The position numbers were made by a program, and so were the translations under genes. Below, piece by piece: positions 7,676 through 19,050 of a stretch of DNA of 61,263 nucleotides. The DNA is from Neobacillus bataviensis LMG 21833 (GTDB lineage: Bacteria > Bacillota > Bacilli > Bacillales > Cytobacillaceae). The stretch is taken from the NCBI RefSeq assembly GCF_000307875.1, contig NZ_AJLS01000060.1, forward strand, positions 1 through 61,263, given 5' to 3'. Each line of letters starts with the position of its first letter. The first letter of the stretch is position 1. Below the pieces are notes generated by a model. The model saw only the letters and a list, made by a program, of their open reading frames with translations, was not told where the DNA came from and made no database searches.

Positions 7676-8659
7676 TCATTTTATTAGATCCTGTAATTCT
7701 GGCACTACATGTTCCGGCACCTGTCCTGTAACTCCCGCTACTAGGTTCTTAGCAGCGATCATGGCCATGTCAAATCGAGTTTTTTCTGTAGCGGAGCCAA
7801 TATGCGGCAATGTGACAACATTGGCCATCTCTAGAAGCGGATTATCCTTTTCAACTGGCTCTGCTTCATAAACATCCAGACCCGCTCCATAAATTTTGCC
7901 TTCTTTTAAGGCATGAATTAGAGCTTTTTCATCAACGACCTGCCCTCTAGCACAATTAATAAAAATCGCACTCGATTTCATCCTATTAAACTGCTCTTCT
8001 CCCATAAAATGATAGGTAGATTCATTCAACGGAAGCATCATTAACACAAAATCTGATTCCTCTAATAATGGGTTAATTTCACTATAATGAATGCCATACT
8101 TTTCCTCCAAAGCAGGCTTTCTTGTTGTACTGTTATACAAAACCTTCATCTCAAATCCCAGCGCAGCTCTACGTGCGATCTTTTCACCGATCCTTCCCAT
8201 GCCAATAATCCCTATCGTGGCATGGTGAACATCCTGACCGTAAAGGAAGGATTCACTAATTGACTTATCCCACTTCTGATCCTTCACAAAATTATGTAAC
8301 TCCGGAATTCTCCTGGCAGCAGATAGAATTAACCCAAAGACCAAGTCGGCCACAGTTTCATCTAGTACATAGGGGGTATGTGTACCTAATACCCCGCAGG
8401 CCTTCATGGCATCGGTATCTAAGTTATCATAGCCAACTCCAATTTTGCTAACAATTTTTAAACGAGGAGTATTTTTTAAAAACTCCATATTGATTGCTCC
8501 TTGGGATGTCATAAGCCCGTCTATGTCAGCTGCTTCCTTCAAAAGACGCTCTATCGGAATTGATTCTTCTTTATTCCAAATCTTGTACTCGCAATACTGA
8601 GCGATGTATTCCTCCACTTCTTTCGGAATAGGCTTAGCAATAAAGACTTTTGGTTTCAT
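7676..8659 (-). CDS. 2-hydroxyacid dehydrogenase (glyoxylate/2-ketogluconate reductase type)
   Basis: A 327-residue D-2-hydroxyacid dehydrogenase that reduces a 2-oxoacid such as glyoxylate, hydroxypyruvate or 2-ketogluconate with NAD(P)H. Visible features are the Rossmann motif GMGRIG, the catalytic arginine (CARGQVVD), glutamate (EAEPVEKD) and histidine (LPHIGSAT). The loop after the second Rossmann strand reads YNSTTRK; the basic residues favour NADPH. It resembles B. subtilis YvcT. It is a single gene with its own strong terminator. The 239-bp region upstream (8660-8898) holds only a terminator for the previous gene and an imperfect ACCTTC/GAAGGT repeat. Confidence 0.85.
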   Translation of the reverse strand: MKPKVFIAKPIPKEVEEYIAQYCEYKIWNKEESIPIERLLKEAADIDGLMTSQGAINMEFLKNTPRLKIVSKIGVGYDNLDTDAMKACGVLGTHTPYVLDETVADLVFGLILSAARRIPELHNFVKDQKWDKSISESFLYGQDVHHATIGIIGMGRIGEKIARRAALGFEMKVLYNSTTRKPALEEKYGIHYSEINPLLEESDFVLMMLPLNESTYHFMGEEQFNRMKSSAIFINCARGQVVDEKALIHALKEGKIYGAGLDVYEAEPVEKDNPLLEMANVVTLPHIGSATEKTRFDMAMIAAKNLVAGVTGQVPEHVVPELQDLIK

Positions 8660-8864
8660 AATAACACTCCCTCAAATTCATTCCATTTAGGTTTCTTTTT
8701 ATACATCTGATGATGATTTCTTCCGGTTATTACCAAGCATACCTTCAATCTTCGGACACATGGAAGGTAATGATTACATTTATTGTTTTCCATAATTTAG
8801 TCTAGCATCAATGGGGGTACTTTTCTATTAAAACATCCTGATGAAAGGACCCTAAAAACACCTG

Positions 8865-8893
8865 AAAGAGCAACCAATAAATGGTTGCTCTTT
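8865..8893 (-). terminator. Terminator of the P-type ATPase operon
   Basis: A 12-bp perfect stem AAAGAGCAACCA/TGGTTGCTCTTT with a 5-nt loop lies just after the stop of the small membrane protein; the minus strand continues with GTGTTTTTAG. Confidence 0.85.
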
Positions 8894-8898
8894 GTCCA

Positions 8899-9132
8899 TT
8901 AAAGGCTTGCTACTACCTTTTTTTCTGCTATTAAATCTTCTAATCTTTCTTTTTGGCTGACTAGTTCTTCTACAGTGAGTTCTCCTCTAGGTGATTGAAA
9001 GCTCAATGTTGGCACATTACTTTGTACCAAGCTTTTAAGCTGGCCGCTGTTTTGTTCGTACAAACGATATCCTACCGCACCAACTACTGTTCCTGACAGA
9101 AATCCCATTAAGAAATCACGATTTAAAGCCAT
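8899..9132 (-). CDS. Small membrane-anchored protein of the metal ATPase operon
   Basis: A 77-residue protein I do not recognise by family. Residues about 8-25 (FLMGFLSGTVVGAVGYRLY) form one glycine-rich hydrophobic segment, followed by a polar tail with a predicted helix rich in E and K. It lies 24 bp downstream of the 192-residue HMA-like protein and directly before the operon terminator, so it is probably a structural or accessory partner of the ATPase. No metal-binding motif is visible. Confidence 0.7.
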   Translation of the reverse strand: MALNRDFLMGFLSGTVVGAVGYRLYEQNSGQLKSLVQSNVPTLSFQSPRGELTVEELVSQKERLEDLIAEKKVVASL

Positions 9133-9156
9133 TTTGTTGCCCCCTAAGAATAATTT

Positions 9157-9735
9157 TTATATGTAAAGAAGTCTTTGACTTCTCCTCATATCATGAAAGA
9201 TTTCTAGCGCATTCACGGCCCAAGTAATCATGGCAACTTGTAAAAGATTATTTACTCCTAACGAGAACATGCTCGCAATACCTGTGATCACGTCGGGGTG
9301 TCTGAATTTATTTTCCCCATGCGTAAGGACCATATAGGCTGTCGAAATCACAGCAGCGTACACGAAGAAATCAGGTCTAGGACTAAAACCTTTTCTTACA
9401 TACGCAGCTAATATAAGCACACCCGTACATAGGGAACGAAAAACGTCCTTCCGTAAGTCGGATCCGGCTTGAAACCTAAAGCGGTCCATTGAATCGAACC
9501 GTGACTGTCTAAAAAATAACGAAATATAGCGAAGAATCATGTTTCTTCCTACTATTTCAGGTTCATATTCAATGACCATGGATTGAATAATCGGTTCAAT
9601 TCTGACCTTGTTTATTCCTTTTAAGTTAGAAAACATCCGTTCAATCGTTATATAAGCATTGTTGTGATCGAGAGCAGGAATAATGACCCTTAACCTGCCG
9701 GGAATACTGTGAGCGATCCGATAATTAATTTCCAC
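9157..9735 (-). CDS. HMA_2-like domain protein with membrane segments
   Basis: A 192-residue protein with an N-terminal ferredoxin-like domain marked by HSIPGRLRV (the HxxPGRxR signature), followed by two or three hydrophobic segments in the C-terminal half (VLILAAYV, YAAVISTAYMVL, LLQVAMITWAVNAL). There is no CxxC, so classical soft-metal binding is unlikely. It overlaps the end of the ATPase gene by 11 bp. The same signature occurs in the ATPase N-terminus and in the two upstream proteins, so these are probably metal-delivery or regulatory subunits. Role inferred from context. Confidence 0.75.
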   Translation of the reverse strand: MEINYRIAHSIPGRLRVIIPALDHNNAYITIERMFSNLKGINKVRIEPIIQSMVIEYEPEIVGRNMILRYISLFFRQSRFDSMDRFRFQAGSDLRKDVFRSLCTGVLILAAYVRKGFSPRPDFFVYAAVISTAYMVLTHGENKFRHPDVITGIASMFSLGVNNLLQVAMITWAVNALEIFHDMRRSQRLLYI

Positions 9736-11839
9736 TCGCTTTTCCCCCTAGAAAGATGATTTTTCCACTGTTCAAGACGACAGCAATGGTTGCCGCATTA
9801 TGAATAGCAGCACCAAGAACTGGTGATATATATCCTAATGTTCCTAATAAAATGGCTCCGCTATTGACTAGGATGGTCACAACAATATTTTGGTAAATGA
9901 GTTTCATTGTTTTTTGCGCCATTTTCATGACCTCCGCCAATGCTAGCGGATCATCTGAGGTCACAATCACATCCGCTGTTTCGACCGCAATATCCGTTCG
10001 TTTCGTACCGAGCGTGATTCCCACATTCGCATAGGCAAGCGCTGGAGCATCATTAACACCATCGCCAACCATCATTAACCCATCTGTTTTTTGTTTATAA
10101 TTCATGACAAAGTTTGCTTTATCCTCGGGAAGCGCTTCCGCAATAAAGGCATCCATTCCCAGTTCGTCAACAATTTTTTTGGCAGGATAATAACGGTCGC
10201 CCGTTAACATAATGAATTCATCCACACCATGCCGCCGCATTTGATTAATGGATCGCTTCATTCCGTCTCTAATCTTGTCTTGCAAAATAATAATGCCGAT
10301 TACTTGTTGATCATAAGAGACATAGACCATATTTTCTTCCTGATTGATCTGGCTGTTCAGCTTTTTTATTGGCTCAAGCGGGACATTCCAATCCGACAAA
10401 AATAATTTACTTCCCACGAGTACTAATTTTTCGTCAATGATTGCCTTGATTCCCTTTCCGACAATCATGTCAATTTCTTGATGTTCAGGTATCGAAAGCC
10501 CGCATTCTTTCGCTTTATTACAGATGGCTTCCGCAATCGGATGCGAGGAATGTTCTTCAGCAGATGCCGCTAAACAAAGCACCTGATTTTCCGTCATATT
10601 TTCTACTGTTATCACCTTTGTCACGATTGGTCTACCCTCGGTAATGGTTCCCGTCTTATCCAAAATAACCGTGTCAATTTGCGCCAGCTTTTCGATGGTT
10701 TGGCCGCCTTTGATTAAAATTCCATTTTTAGCTGCTAGACCTATGGAAGATGAGATGGCGGTTGCGGTTGACAACTTTAGACCACATACATAATCAATGA
10801 CCAACATGTTCAATACTTTATTCCAATCTTTTGTGACAACGAAGATTAAGCCGGCAAGAACAAACGAGACTGGAACCAATTTCTCTGATAAACGGTTAGC
10901 TACCGATTGAATAGGAGCTTGTTTCGTTTGCGCTTCTTCAATGAGATGAATCATTCGCGAAATCGCAGTATCATCCCCGGCTTTTTCCACACTAATTTTT
11001 ATGCTGCCTTCCACCGTGATAGACCCCGCAAAGACCTTTTCACCCTTTATCAGTTCCCTTGGGATATATTCCCCTGTGATCGATGATTCATCCACAATGG
11101 CCGTTCCTTCGATAATCGTTCCATCTACAACTACTTTCTCACCTTGAAAAACAACTACCTGATCTCCCGCCTTAACTTCTTCAATGGAAACTTTTACTTC
11201 TTTCCCTTCCTGATCTATTTTCCAAACATAATCTGCCTTTACACTTAACATATCTCTGACATAATTTCTCGTCTTATAGGCAGTAAAGTCTGTTAACCAT
11301 TCACTAATCGTTGACATTAAATAAATGATGAGCGCAGAGTTTGGATTCCCTTTTAGGATGGATGCCAGTAATGCAGCCGCCGTTAGCGTGTCAGCATTAG
11401 GCCTTCCAGTTGTCATAACGGATAAAATTCCATTTTTTAAGATGCTGTAAGATGCAATCAGAACAGCTATAGAAGATGCTTTTGTCAGGTTTCTGATTCC
11501 TTGGGAAGGGACGGAAGTTGCTTTAAACGTTTCAAACATAAAGGCACTGAAACAGACCAGAATTTCGATCAAAGGGATGCTCGCTTTTGCAGGTTCCCTT
11601 TTTTCAACTACTTCTTGCCGTGGAAAAAGATGTCCTAGTAATAAAAAAAGATCTTTCCATGTCAAACAATCATCATGATAGAGAAGCAATGATCCAGTTT
11701 CATTAGTATAGGAAGCTGAGTACACATATGGCAGTGAACGAAACAATGCTTCAATTTCCTTCCCATTTGCATAGGTAACTCCTAAACTTAATCGGGTTCT
11801 TCCTGGAATGGAATGGATTAATGCCACATTATGTCTCAT
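9725..11839 (-). CDS. Heavy-metal P1B-type ATPase with altered CPx motif
   Basis: A 704-residue cation pump. In order: an N-terminal HxxPGRxR domain (HSIPGRTRL, residues 9-17), the actuator motif TGE at 255-257, a metal-site helix, the phosphorylation motif DKTGT with D394, the P1B-specific SSHP near 431-434, MLTGD, and GDGVNDAP. The helix that normally carries CPC or SPC reads YVCGLKLSTATA (350-361), so the first cysteine and the proline are missing and the downstream STP proline is alanine. This is an unusual subgroup; the closest idea is the CtpC-like Mn/Zn/Co exporters. It lies next to mntABCD, which suggests manganese export, but the metal is not shown by sequence. Confidence 0.88.
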   Translation of the reverse strand: MRHNVALIHSIPGRTRLSLGVTYANGKEIEALFRSLPYVYSASYTNETGSLLLYHDDCLTWKDLFLLLGHLFPRQEVVEKREPAKASIPLIEILVCFSAFMFETFKATSVPSQGIRNLTKASSIAVLIASYSILKNGILSVMTTGRPNADTLTAAALLASILKGNPNSALIIYLMSTISEWLTDFTAYKTRNYVRDMLSVKADYVWKIDQEGKEVKVSIEEVKAGDQVVVFQGEKVVVDGTIIEGTAIVDESSITGEYIPRELIKGEKVFAGSITVEGSIKISVEKAGDDTAISRMIHLIEEAQTKQAPIQSVANRLSEKLVPVSFVLAGLIFVVTKDWNKVLNMLVIDYVCGLKLSTATAISSSIGLAAKNGILIKGGQTIEKLAQIDTVILDKTGTITEGRPIVTKVITVENMTENQVLCLAASAEEHSSHPIAEAICNKAKECGLSIPEHQEIDMIVGKGIKAIIDEKLVLVGSKLFLSDWNVPLEPIKKLNSQINQEENMVYVSYDQQVIGIIILQDKIRDGMKRSINQMRRHGVDEFIMLTGDRYYPAKKIVDELGMDAFIAEALPEDKANFVMNYKQKTDGLMMVGDGVNDAPALAYANVGITLGTKRTDIAVETADVIVTSDDPLALAEVMKMAQKTMKLIYQNIVVTILVNSGAILLGTLGYISPVLGAAIHNAATIAVVLNSGKIIFLGGKASGN

Positions 11840-12368
11840 TGTTCAACCCTTTCTCTTTCGTCATAATCGTGTATGCCCAGTATAGTAAACTACTCGAAAA
11901 AGCGGGATTCGCTGAAAATCTAGTAACCCCAGAGATCAGTAAAAACAAGGATAGTAGCGAATCAACATCTGCCTTGCCAGAAGATCTTTTTTTAATGAGT
12001 CCATCTACAGATGACACGGTCTTTTTCATGGTTTTCATAAGCTGTGCTTCTACATAAGGATAGGCGTTTACCGAGGTGTCAACAGCAAGTTTCAGAAGCT
12101 CATCAAATTGTTCAGGAGAAAGCGCCGGCACGTTAAATTCAATTAAAAGACTCCCGGTAATGGGAGATCCACTCGCGGATTTAACAATGGTCAGTTGGTT
12201 AAATGTTTGTTCAAGATGATGTGCCACCATTTCATCTTTCCAGCGGTCACATTTTAGTCTTACTCTTCCGGGCATAGCGTGAACGACTTCAATTTTTTGA
12301 TCATTTATGGACGATAATAGTTTAGGAGCGAGTAGTGAAGCTCCTAAACCCACTAGTGAAGAAATCAT
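11829..12368 (-). CDS. HMA_2-like domain protein
   Basis: A 179-residue protein with a short hydrophobic N-terminus (VGLGASLLAPKLL), the HAMPGRVRLK signature near residue 30, and a weakly hydrophobic C-terminal segment (SLFLLISGV). It overlaps the ATPase start by 11 bp and the gene before it by 4 bp, so the four genes are translationally coupled. It has no cysteine pair. Function unknown; likely partner of the ATPase. Confidence 0.75.
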   Translation of the reverse strand: MISSLVGLGASLLAPKLLSSINDQKIEVVHAMPGRVRLKCDRWKDEMVAHHLEQTFNQLTIVKSASGSPITGSLLIEFNVPALSPEQFDELLKLAVDTSVNAYPYVEAQLMKTMKKTVSSVDGLIKKRSSGKADVDSLLSLFLLISGVTRFSANPAFSSSLLYWAYTIMTKEKGLNNET

Positions 12369-12679
12369 CGCTTCTCTCCTTCAAAAGACACACTTTCAAT
12401 CTTTTCCACCCATGCTTCAAGCTGCATGACATGGTCTACTGGACTATGATCGTAGTTAATGAGTAAACTCCCTGTCTCAGCTGTATATTCGATTGAAAAA
12501 ATTCTTGTCTCATTCTTAAATTGCTGTATTAATGGATTCACCATTTGCGGGTTATTTCTCCACACAGGAGACTTTAAGCGAATTCTCCCAGGAATCTGGT
12601 GGGCAATTTCAATCCCATGCCTTTTTAGGACTTTTTTCATTCGATTCGCTAGCTGTAGTTCTTTTACTTTATGTAACAT
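12365..12679 (-). CDS. Small HMA_2-like domain protein, first gene of the ATPase operon
   Basis: A 104-residue soluble protein consisting almost wholly of one ferredoxin-like domain with the HQIPGRIRLK signature near residue 28. The start follows AGGAG with 9 nt spacing. It could be a stand-alone metallochaperone-like domain of the downstream P-type ATPase, but it lacks the CxxC of copper and zinc chaperones. Confidence 0.75.
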   Translation of the reverse strand: MLHKVKELQLANRMKKVLKRHGIEIAHQIPGRIRLKSPVWRNNPQMVNPLIQQFKNETRIFSIEYTAETGSLLINYDHSPVDHVMQLEAWVEKIESVSFEGEKR

Positions 12680-12760
12680 AGATTTATACTCCTAAATAAC
12701 ATGATATGTTTGAGGTGGTCACTAATGTTGACTTTCACTTATATTGTTTCCCTAGCGCAA

Positions 12761-12773
12761 AATGGTTACCATT
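12761..12773. promoter_or_regulatory. Palindrome upstream of the ATPase operon
   Basis: AATGGTTACCATT is a perfect palindrome with one central base, 82 bp upstream of the first gene of the ATPase operon and next to an AT-rich promoter-like stretch. It is a candidate metalloregulator site; it does not match the MntR, Fur or Zur consensus well. Confidence 0.35.
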
Positions 12774-12833
12774 ATAATAATACGAATATTTGGAAAAGTA
12801 AATAATAATACCCAAAAATAGGTATTTTTACAT

Positions 12834-12868
12834 AAAGCCACCAGTGGATTTCATGCCCTAGTGGCTTT
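12834..12868 (-). terminator. Terminator of mntABCD
   Basis: AAAGCCAC (12834-12841) pairs with GTGGCTTT (12861-12868) and the stem extends by further pairs inward; on the minus strand it is followed by TAAAAATACC and TTTTT. It separates mntD from the ATPase operon downstream. Confidence 0.75.
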
Positions 12869-12881
12869 GCATTGTGAAGAT

Positions 12882-13760
12882 TTAGTGTTGCTGAATCATT
12901 TTTTTCCTGCTCCATTTTTTTATGAGGATCCCGTGCTTAGGCGAGAAGAACAAGGCAATGATAAACAGGATGCCTGCCACAACCACCATCATTCCACCAA
13001 TGGATGCATCTAGAAGATAGGCAGCGAAATATCCGAGCAGTGAACTAACAATACTTAAGCCGATACTAATCAGAATCATCCTGCTCAACTTATCTGTTAC
13101 TAAATAGGCGGTTGCAGCCGGAACGATAATCATCCCAACCACCAAGATCGCCCCTACACTTTCAAAAGAAGCAACCGTTGAGATCGACACTAGACCCATT
13201 AATAAATAGTGGAAAAACACAACCGGAATGCCGAGCGACGCGGCCAACGCCGGGTCAAATGTGCTAATTTTAAACTGTTTATAAAACAGACTGATGACGA
13301 GAATATTAAGGAAAAAGCTTCCTCCTACTCCCCAAACGGCTTTCGGCCCGATACTAGTCCCTCCAATATGCAACGTATCCCACGGGGCATAGGCGATTTC
13401 GCCATATAAAACACAGTCTAGATCTAGATCTACCTGTCTTGTGTACAAACTAATTAACACAACTCCAACCGCGAATAAAGCGGTAAAGACCACGCCAATT
13501 GATGCATCTGACTGGACACCGCTGTTTTGAAACATTTGAATAAGAAAAACGGTGACTAATCCAATAGCAGCAGCTCCAAACATCATGATTAGCGATTCTC
13601 TTGAGCCGCTGATTAAAAATGCAATCACAATACCCGGAAGGACGGAATGGCTAATCGCATCGCCAATCATCGACATTTTTCTTAACACGAGAAAACATCC
13701 TAAAATACTGCACGATGCCCCAACTAACGACCCTATTAAGATGATCCAAAAATGATTCAT
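12882..13760 (-). CDS. mntD: Manganese ABC transporter permease MntD
   Basis: One of two ABC-3 family permeases of the manganese importer, 292 residues with about eight membrane segments. AAAGGAG lies 8 nt before the ATG. It overlaps mntC by 4 bp. The two-permease arrangement (binding protein, ATPase, permease, permease) is that of B. subtilis mntABCD. The end of the protein is basic (KKWSRKKMIQQH), likely cytoplasmic. Zinc as alternative substrate cannot be excluded from the permease alone; the MntR box supports manganese. Confidence 0.88.
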   Translation of the reverse strand: MNHFWIILIGSLVGASCSILGCFLVLRKMSMIGDAISHSVLPGIVIAFLISGSRESLIMMFGAAAIGLVTVFLIQMFQNSGVQSDASIGVVFTALFAVGVVLISLYTRQVDLDLDCVLYGEIAYAPWDTLHIGGTSIGPKAVWGVGGSFFLNILVISLFYKQFKISTFDPALAASLGIPVVFFHYLLMGLVSISTVASFESVGAILVVGMIIVPAATAYLVTDKLSRMILISIGLSIVSSLLGYFAAYLLDASIGGMMVVVAGILFIIALFFSPKHGILIKKWSRKKMIQQH

Positions 13761-14683
13761 AAGGATTTCTCCTTTATGCTCTGATGGTTTGTGAGCGGCC
13801 TATAGTCACTCTTGACCGAAGCTCGTAATCTCATTTTTGCTAACACACCGCGCTTCGGGGCAACCAGGACAGAAAGAATAAATAGGACCGTAGCAGATAA
13901 AACAATCAGTGGACCTGTTGGCAGATTATTTACCATTGAACTAGCTACCGTTCCAATAAAACCGCTGAAAGCCCCAAACACCCCCGCAAGAATGACCATC
14001 ACATGCAGCTTTTCGGTCCAATATCTGGCCGCAACTGCTGGTGTAATTAATAATGCGGCCATTAACACAACCCCCACTGCCTGAATCCCGATGACCACAG
14101 CGGTCACAATGAGCAACATGATAAATTGATCTAAAAGAATAGTAGGCAGCCCAATCCCTTTGGCAAAACCGGGATCAAAGGAAGTGAGTTTAAATTCTTT
14201 AAAAAACAAGAAACAGAGAGCAACAAGAACGGTGCTAATACCGGCAATCGTATAAACATCTGCCCGGATCATCGAGGCTGCATGGCCGAACAAAAATTTA
14301 TCCAATCCACTTTGATTACCGCTATTACTATGCTGGATTTGTGTTAAGAGGACAATTCCTACTCCAAAAAACACGGTTAAAATAATCCCTAACGCCGAAT
14401 CTTGTTTAATGCGTGTATTCCTCGTAATATAGCTAATGGCTACCGTTGCCAAAATCCCGGCAATGATGGCACCGATGAGAAAGAAAAAGATCGACTTTGT
14501 CCCCGTTACCATAAAGGCCAGACATACCCCCGGAAGAGCCGCATGGGATAAGGCATCCCCCATTAACGATTGTTTTCGTAAATAGGCAAAGCACCCAATC
14601 ACCCCGCTGCAGAGTCCCAGCAGCATCGTCCCCATTAATATCCATTGCGTATTCGGGTCAGAAAATAGCGAAAACCAATTCAT
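13757..14683 (-). CDS. mntC: Manganese ABC transporter permease MntC
   Basis: Second ABC-3 permease, 308 residues when started at 14683 (MNWFSLF), where GAGGTGATG precedes the ATG. An open frame to 14728 would overlap mntB and lacks a ribosome site. About eight to nine membrane segments; contains the family patterns GDALSHAALPG near the N-terminus and GVVLMAALLITPAVAAR later. The hydrophilic C-terminal tail after LRAS is longer than in mntD. Confidence 0.88.
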   Translation of the reverse strand: MNWFSLFSDPNTQWILMGTMLLGLCSGVIGCFAYLRKQSLMGDALSHAALPGVCLAFMVTGTKSIFFFLIGAIIAGILATVAISYITRNTRIKQDSALGIILTVFFGVGIVLLTQIQHSNSGNQSGLDKFLFGHAASMIRADVYTIAGISTVLVALCFLFFKEFKLTSFDPGFAKGIGLPTILLDQFIMLLIVTAVVIGIQAVGVVLMAALLITPAVAARYWTEKLHVMVILAGVFGAFSGFIGTVASSMVNNLPTGPLIVLSATVLFILSVLVAPKRGVLAKMRLRASVKSDYRPLTNHQSIKEKSL

Positions 14684-14687
14684 GTCA

Positions 14688-15446
14688 TCACCTCGGGCTG
14701 ACAATGATAGGAGATGTGTTTGAATCAAGCATAGTTAAGCTCCCACCGTATGTCTTCTGTAAATAATCTTTTGTGAACAACTCTTCCGTAGGACCGATTC
14801 CAACGAGTTTGACATTTAACAGCATGATCCAATCAAAGTATTCTTTCACCGTATTTAAATCATGGTGCACAACAAGAACGGTTTTTCCTTGGCTTTTTAA
14901 CTTCATTAACAGCGCAATAATCGCTTTTTCAGTTGCTGCATCCACCCCTACAAACGGTTCATCCATAAAATAAAGTTCCGCATCCTGCGCAAGTGCTCTT
15001 GCTAAAAAGACACGTTGCTGCTGTCCGCCGGAGAGCTGGCTAATTTGGCGATGAACAAACTGACCCATTCCCACTTGGTCTAAACATTCCAAGGCGACCG
15101 CTTTATCTTTTTTATCAGGGCGCTTAAACCAGCCTAAATGGCCATATCTCCCCATCATCACGACATCGAGAGCATCCGTTGGAAAATCCCAATCGACAGA
15201 TTCTCGCTGCGGCACATACCCTACTCGTTTTCTTGTTTTTTTATAAGAGTCACCAAAAATCGCTACTTCTCCAGTAATGGAAGGGACTAATTCTAATATT
15301 GCTTTTATCAGCGTCGATTTTCCGGCCCCGTTCGGCCCAATAATCCCAATCAGCTTCCCTTCTGGAACACGAAATGAAATATCCTCTAATACTGGTTTTT
15401 TCTGATACGCCACCGTTAAATTCTTTACCGAAAGGGGAAACGCCAT
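14688..15446 (-). CDS. mntB: Manganese ABC transporter ATP-binding protein MntB
   Basis: A 252-residue ABC ATPase of the metal-importer class. Walker A GPNGAGKST, signature LSGGQQQR, Walker B LYFMDEP and the H-loop histidine in VVHHD are all present. It lies 17 bp after mntA and 5 bp before mntC. Unlike the three sugar importers in this window, this transporter has its own ATPase. Confidence 0.93.
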   Translation of the reverse strand: MAFPLSVKNLTVAYQKKPVLEDISFRVPEGKLIGIIGPNGAGKSTLIKAILELVPSITGEVAIFGDSYKKTRKRVGYVPQRESVDWDFPTDALDVVMMGRYGHLGWFKRPDKKDKAVALECLDQVGMGQFVHRQISQLSGGQQQRVFLARALAQDAELYFMDEPFVGVDAATEKAIIALLMKLKSQGKTVLVVHHDLNTVKEYFDWIMLLNVKLVGIGPTEELFTKDYLQKTYGGSLTMLDSNTSPIIVSPR

Positions 15447-15462
15447 AAGCTATCATCTCCTT

Positions 15463-16401
15463 TTATTTCAATGCACTCACAATCGTATCGACATTATGTC
15501 TAACCATGCCTAAATAGGTACCTTCCTCCGTTCCTTCCGCTCCCATGGCATCCGAAAAGAGTTCGCCGCCAATTTTAATTTCATGGCCTTTTTCTTTTGC
15601 CCCTTCAATCACAGCTTCGATTGCTTTTTTCGGAACACTTGATTCCACAAAAACGGCTTTGATTTTATTTTTCACAAGATAGTCTCGTAGTTCACTAACA
15701 TCCTTTGACCCATATTCGGAAGCCGTACTAATGCCTTGAAGTCCCATCACTTTAATATCGTACGCCTCACCAAAATAACCGAAAGCATCATGGGCAGTCA
15801 CCAAGACTCGAGTCTGTTCTGGAATCATGGCAATTTGTTCTGTTACGTATTCATCAAGCTCTTTCAATTGATCAATGTACTTTTCGGCATTTTTTTTAAA
15901 GTCATCAGCGTGTTTTGGATCGAACGTTGAAAGTTCCTCGCCGATCGTTTCTGTTGCGGAAATCCAATGCTTCACATTAAACCAAACATGGGGGTCGAAG
16001 CCTTGGGAGCTATCCTGCGCGGAATGAAGTTTTTCTTCAGGAATATTTTTCGTGACGGCAATAGTTGGCTTTTTCTTTGCCATTTTTTCAAAAATATCAA
16101 CCATTTTCCCCTCTAAATGGAGCCCATTGTAAAAAATAATATCGGCTGTATCCAGCTTCTTAATGTCTCCTTGTGAGGCTTTATAAAGATGCGGGTCAAC
16201 CCCTGATTTCATTAAGCCCGTTGTGTCCACATGGTTTCCACCAACATTTTTCACGATGTCATTAATCATTCCGATGGTTGTGGTAACCTGGATTTTCCCG
16301 GATTCCCCCCCTTCATTCGACACATTCGCAGCGGAACAGCCTACCAATGAAAACACGAGGACAGACCCTATTAACGCCAACTTTTTTATTGCCTGAATCA
16401 A
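15463..16401 (-). CDS. mntA: Manganese-binding lipoprotein MntA
   Basis: Cluster A-I (ZnuA/PsaA-type) metal-binding protein, about 312 residues, lipid-anchored through lipobox LVGC. Likely metal ligands are the histidines in GVDPHLY and FDPHVWF, a third ligand near SSVPKKAIE and an acidic residue near the C-terminus. The short histidine-poor loop argues for manganese rather than zinc, as zinc-specific homologues carry a His-rich loop. The start is a TTG at 16401, seven bases after GGAGGG; other TTG codons upstream overlap that ribosome site. Confidence 0.88.
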   Translation of the reverse strand: MIQAIKKLALIGSVLVFSLVGCSAANVSNEGGESGKIQVTTTIGMINDIVKNVGGNHVDTTGLMKSGVDPHLYKASQGDIKKLDTADIIFYNGLHLEGKMVDIFEKMAKKKPTIAVTKNIPEEKLHSAQDSSQGFDPHVWFNVKHWISATETIGEELSTFDPKHADDFKKNAEKYIDQLKELDEYVTEQIAMIPEQTRVLVTAHDAFGYFGEAYDIKVMGLQGISTASEYGSKDVSELRDYLVKNKIKAVFVESSVPKKAIEAVIEGAKEKGHEIKIGGELFSDAMGAEGTEEGTYLGMVRHNVDTIVSALK

Positions 16402-16473
16402 AATCAAACCCTCCAATCTAGTATTATGGCAATTATTTTATAATATGCCATGTTTTTTATATTGTGTAAAATA

Positions 16474-16493
16474 TTTTTCCTTAATGCAACTTT
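16474..16493 (-). promoter_or_regulatory. MntR box upstream of mntA
   Basis: On the minus strand AAAGTTGCATTAAGGAAAAA closely fits the MntR operator core TTTGCCTTAAGGAAA. It lies about 75 bp before the mntA start, consistent with repression by manganese-loaded MntR. The gene for MntR is not in this window. Confidence 0.75.
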
Positions 16494-16622
16494 ATGTTAA
16501 CTTGAAACCAAGATAAGGTCAATAGAAAACAATCGCAATATTTCGACATTTCAAAGTGCCACTTACCTGTGACTAGTTCGTGGCAAAACACCACTACGAA
16601 CGAACCAATACAATCAAAAAAA

Positions 16623-16648
16623 GAAGCAAGGGTAATCACCCCCGCTCC
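16623..16648 (-). terminator. Terminator of the beta-glucoside operon
   Basis: On the minus strand an 11-bp GC-rich stem with G-U pairs (GGAGCGGGGGT with ACCCTTGCTTC, 4-nt loop) follows the GH1 stop codon and runs into TTTTTTT. A second weak hairpin (GTTCG/CGAAC) lies at 16576-16603. Confidence 0.75.
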
Positions 16649-18993
<2,345 letters not shown>

Positions 18994-19050
18994 CACATGA
19001 CCTCCAATCAACCCTACTTCTTACTTTTTAAAAAAATGATCCCCTGCCCT

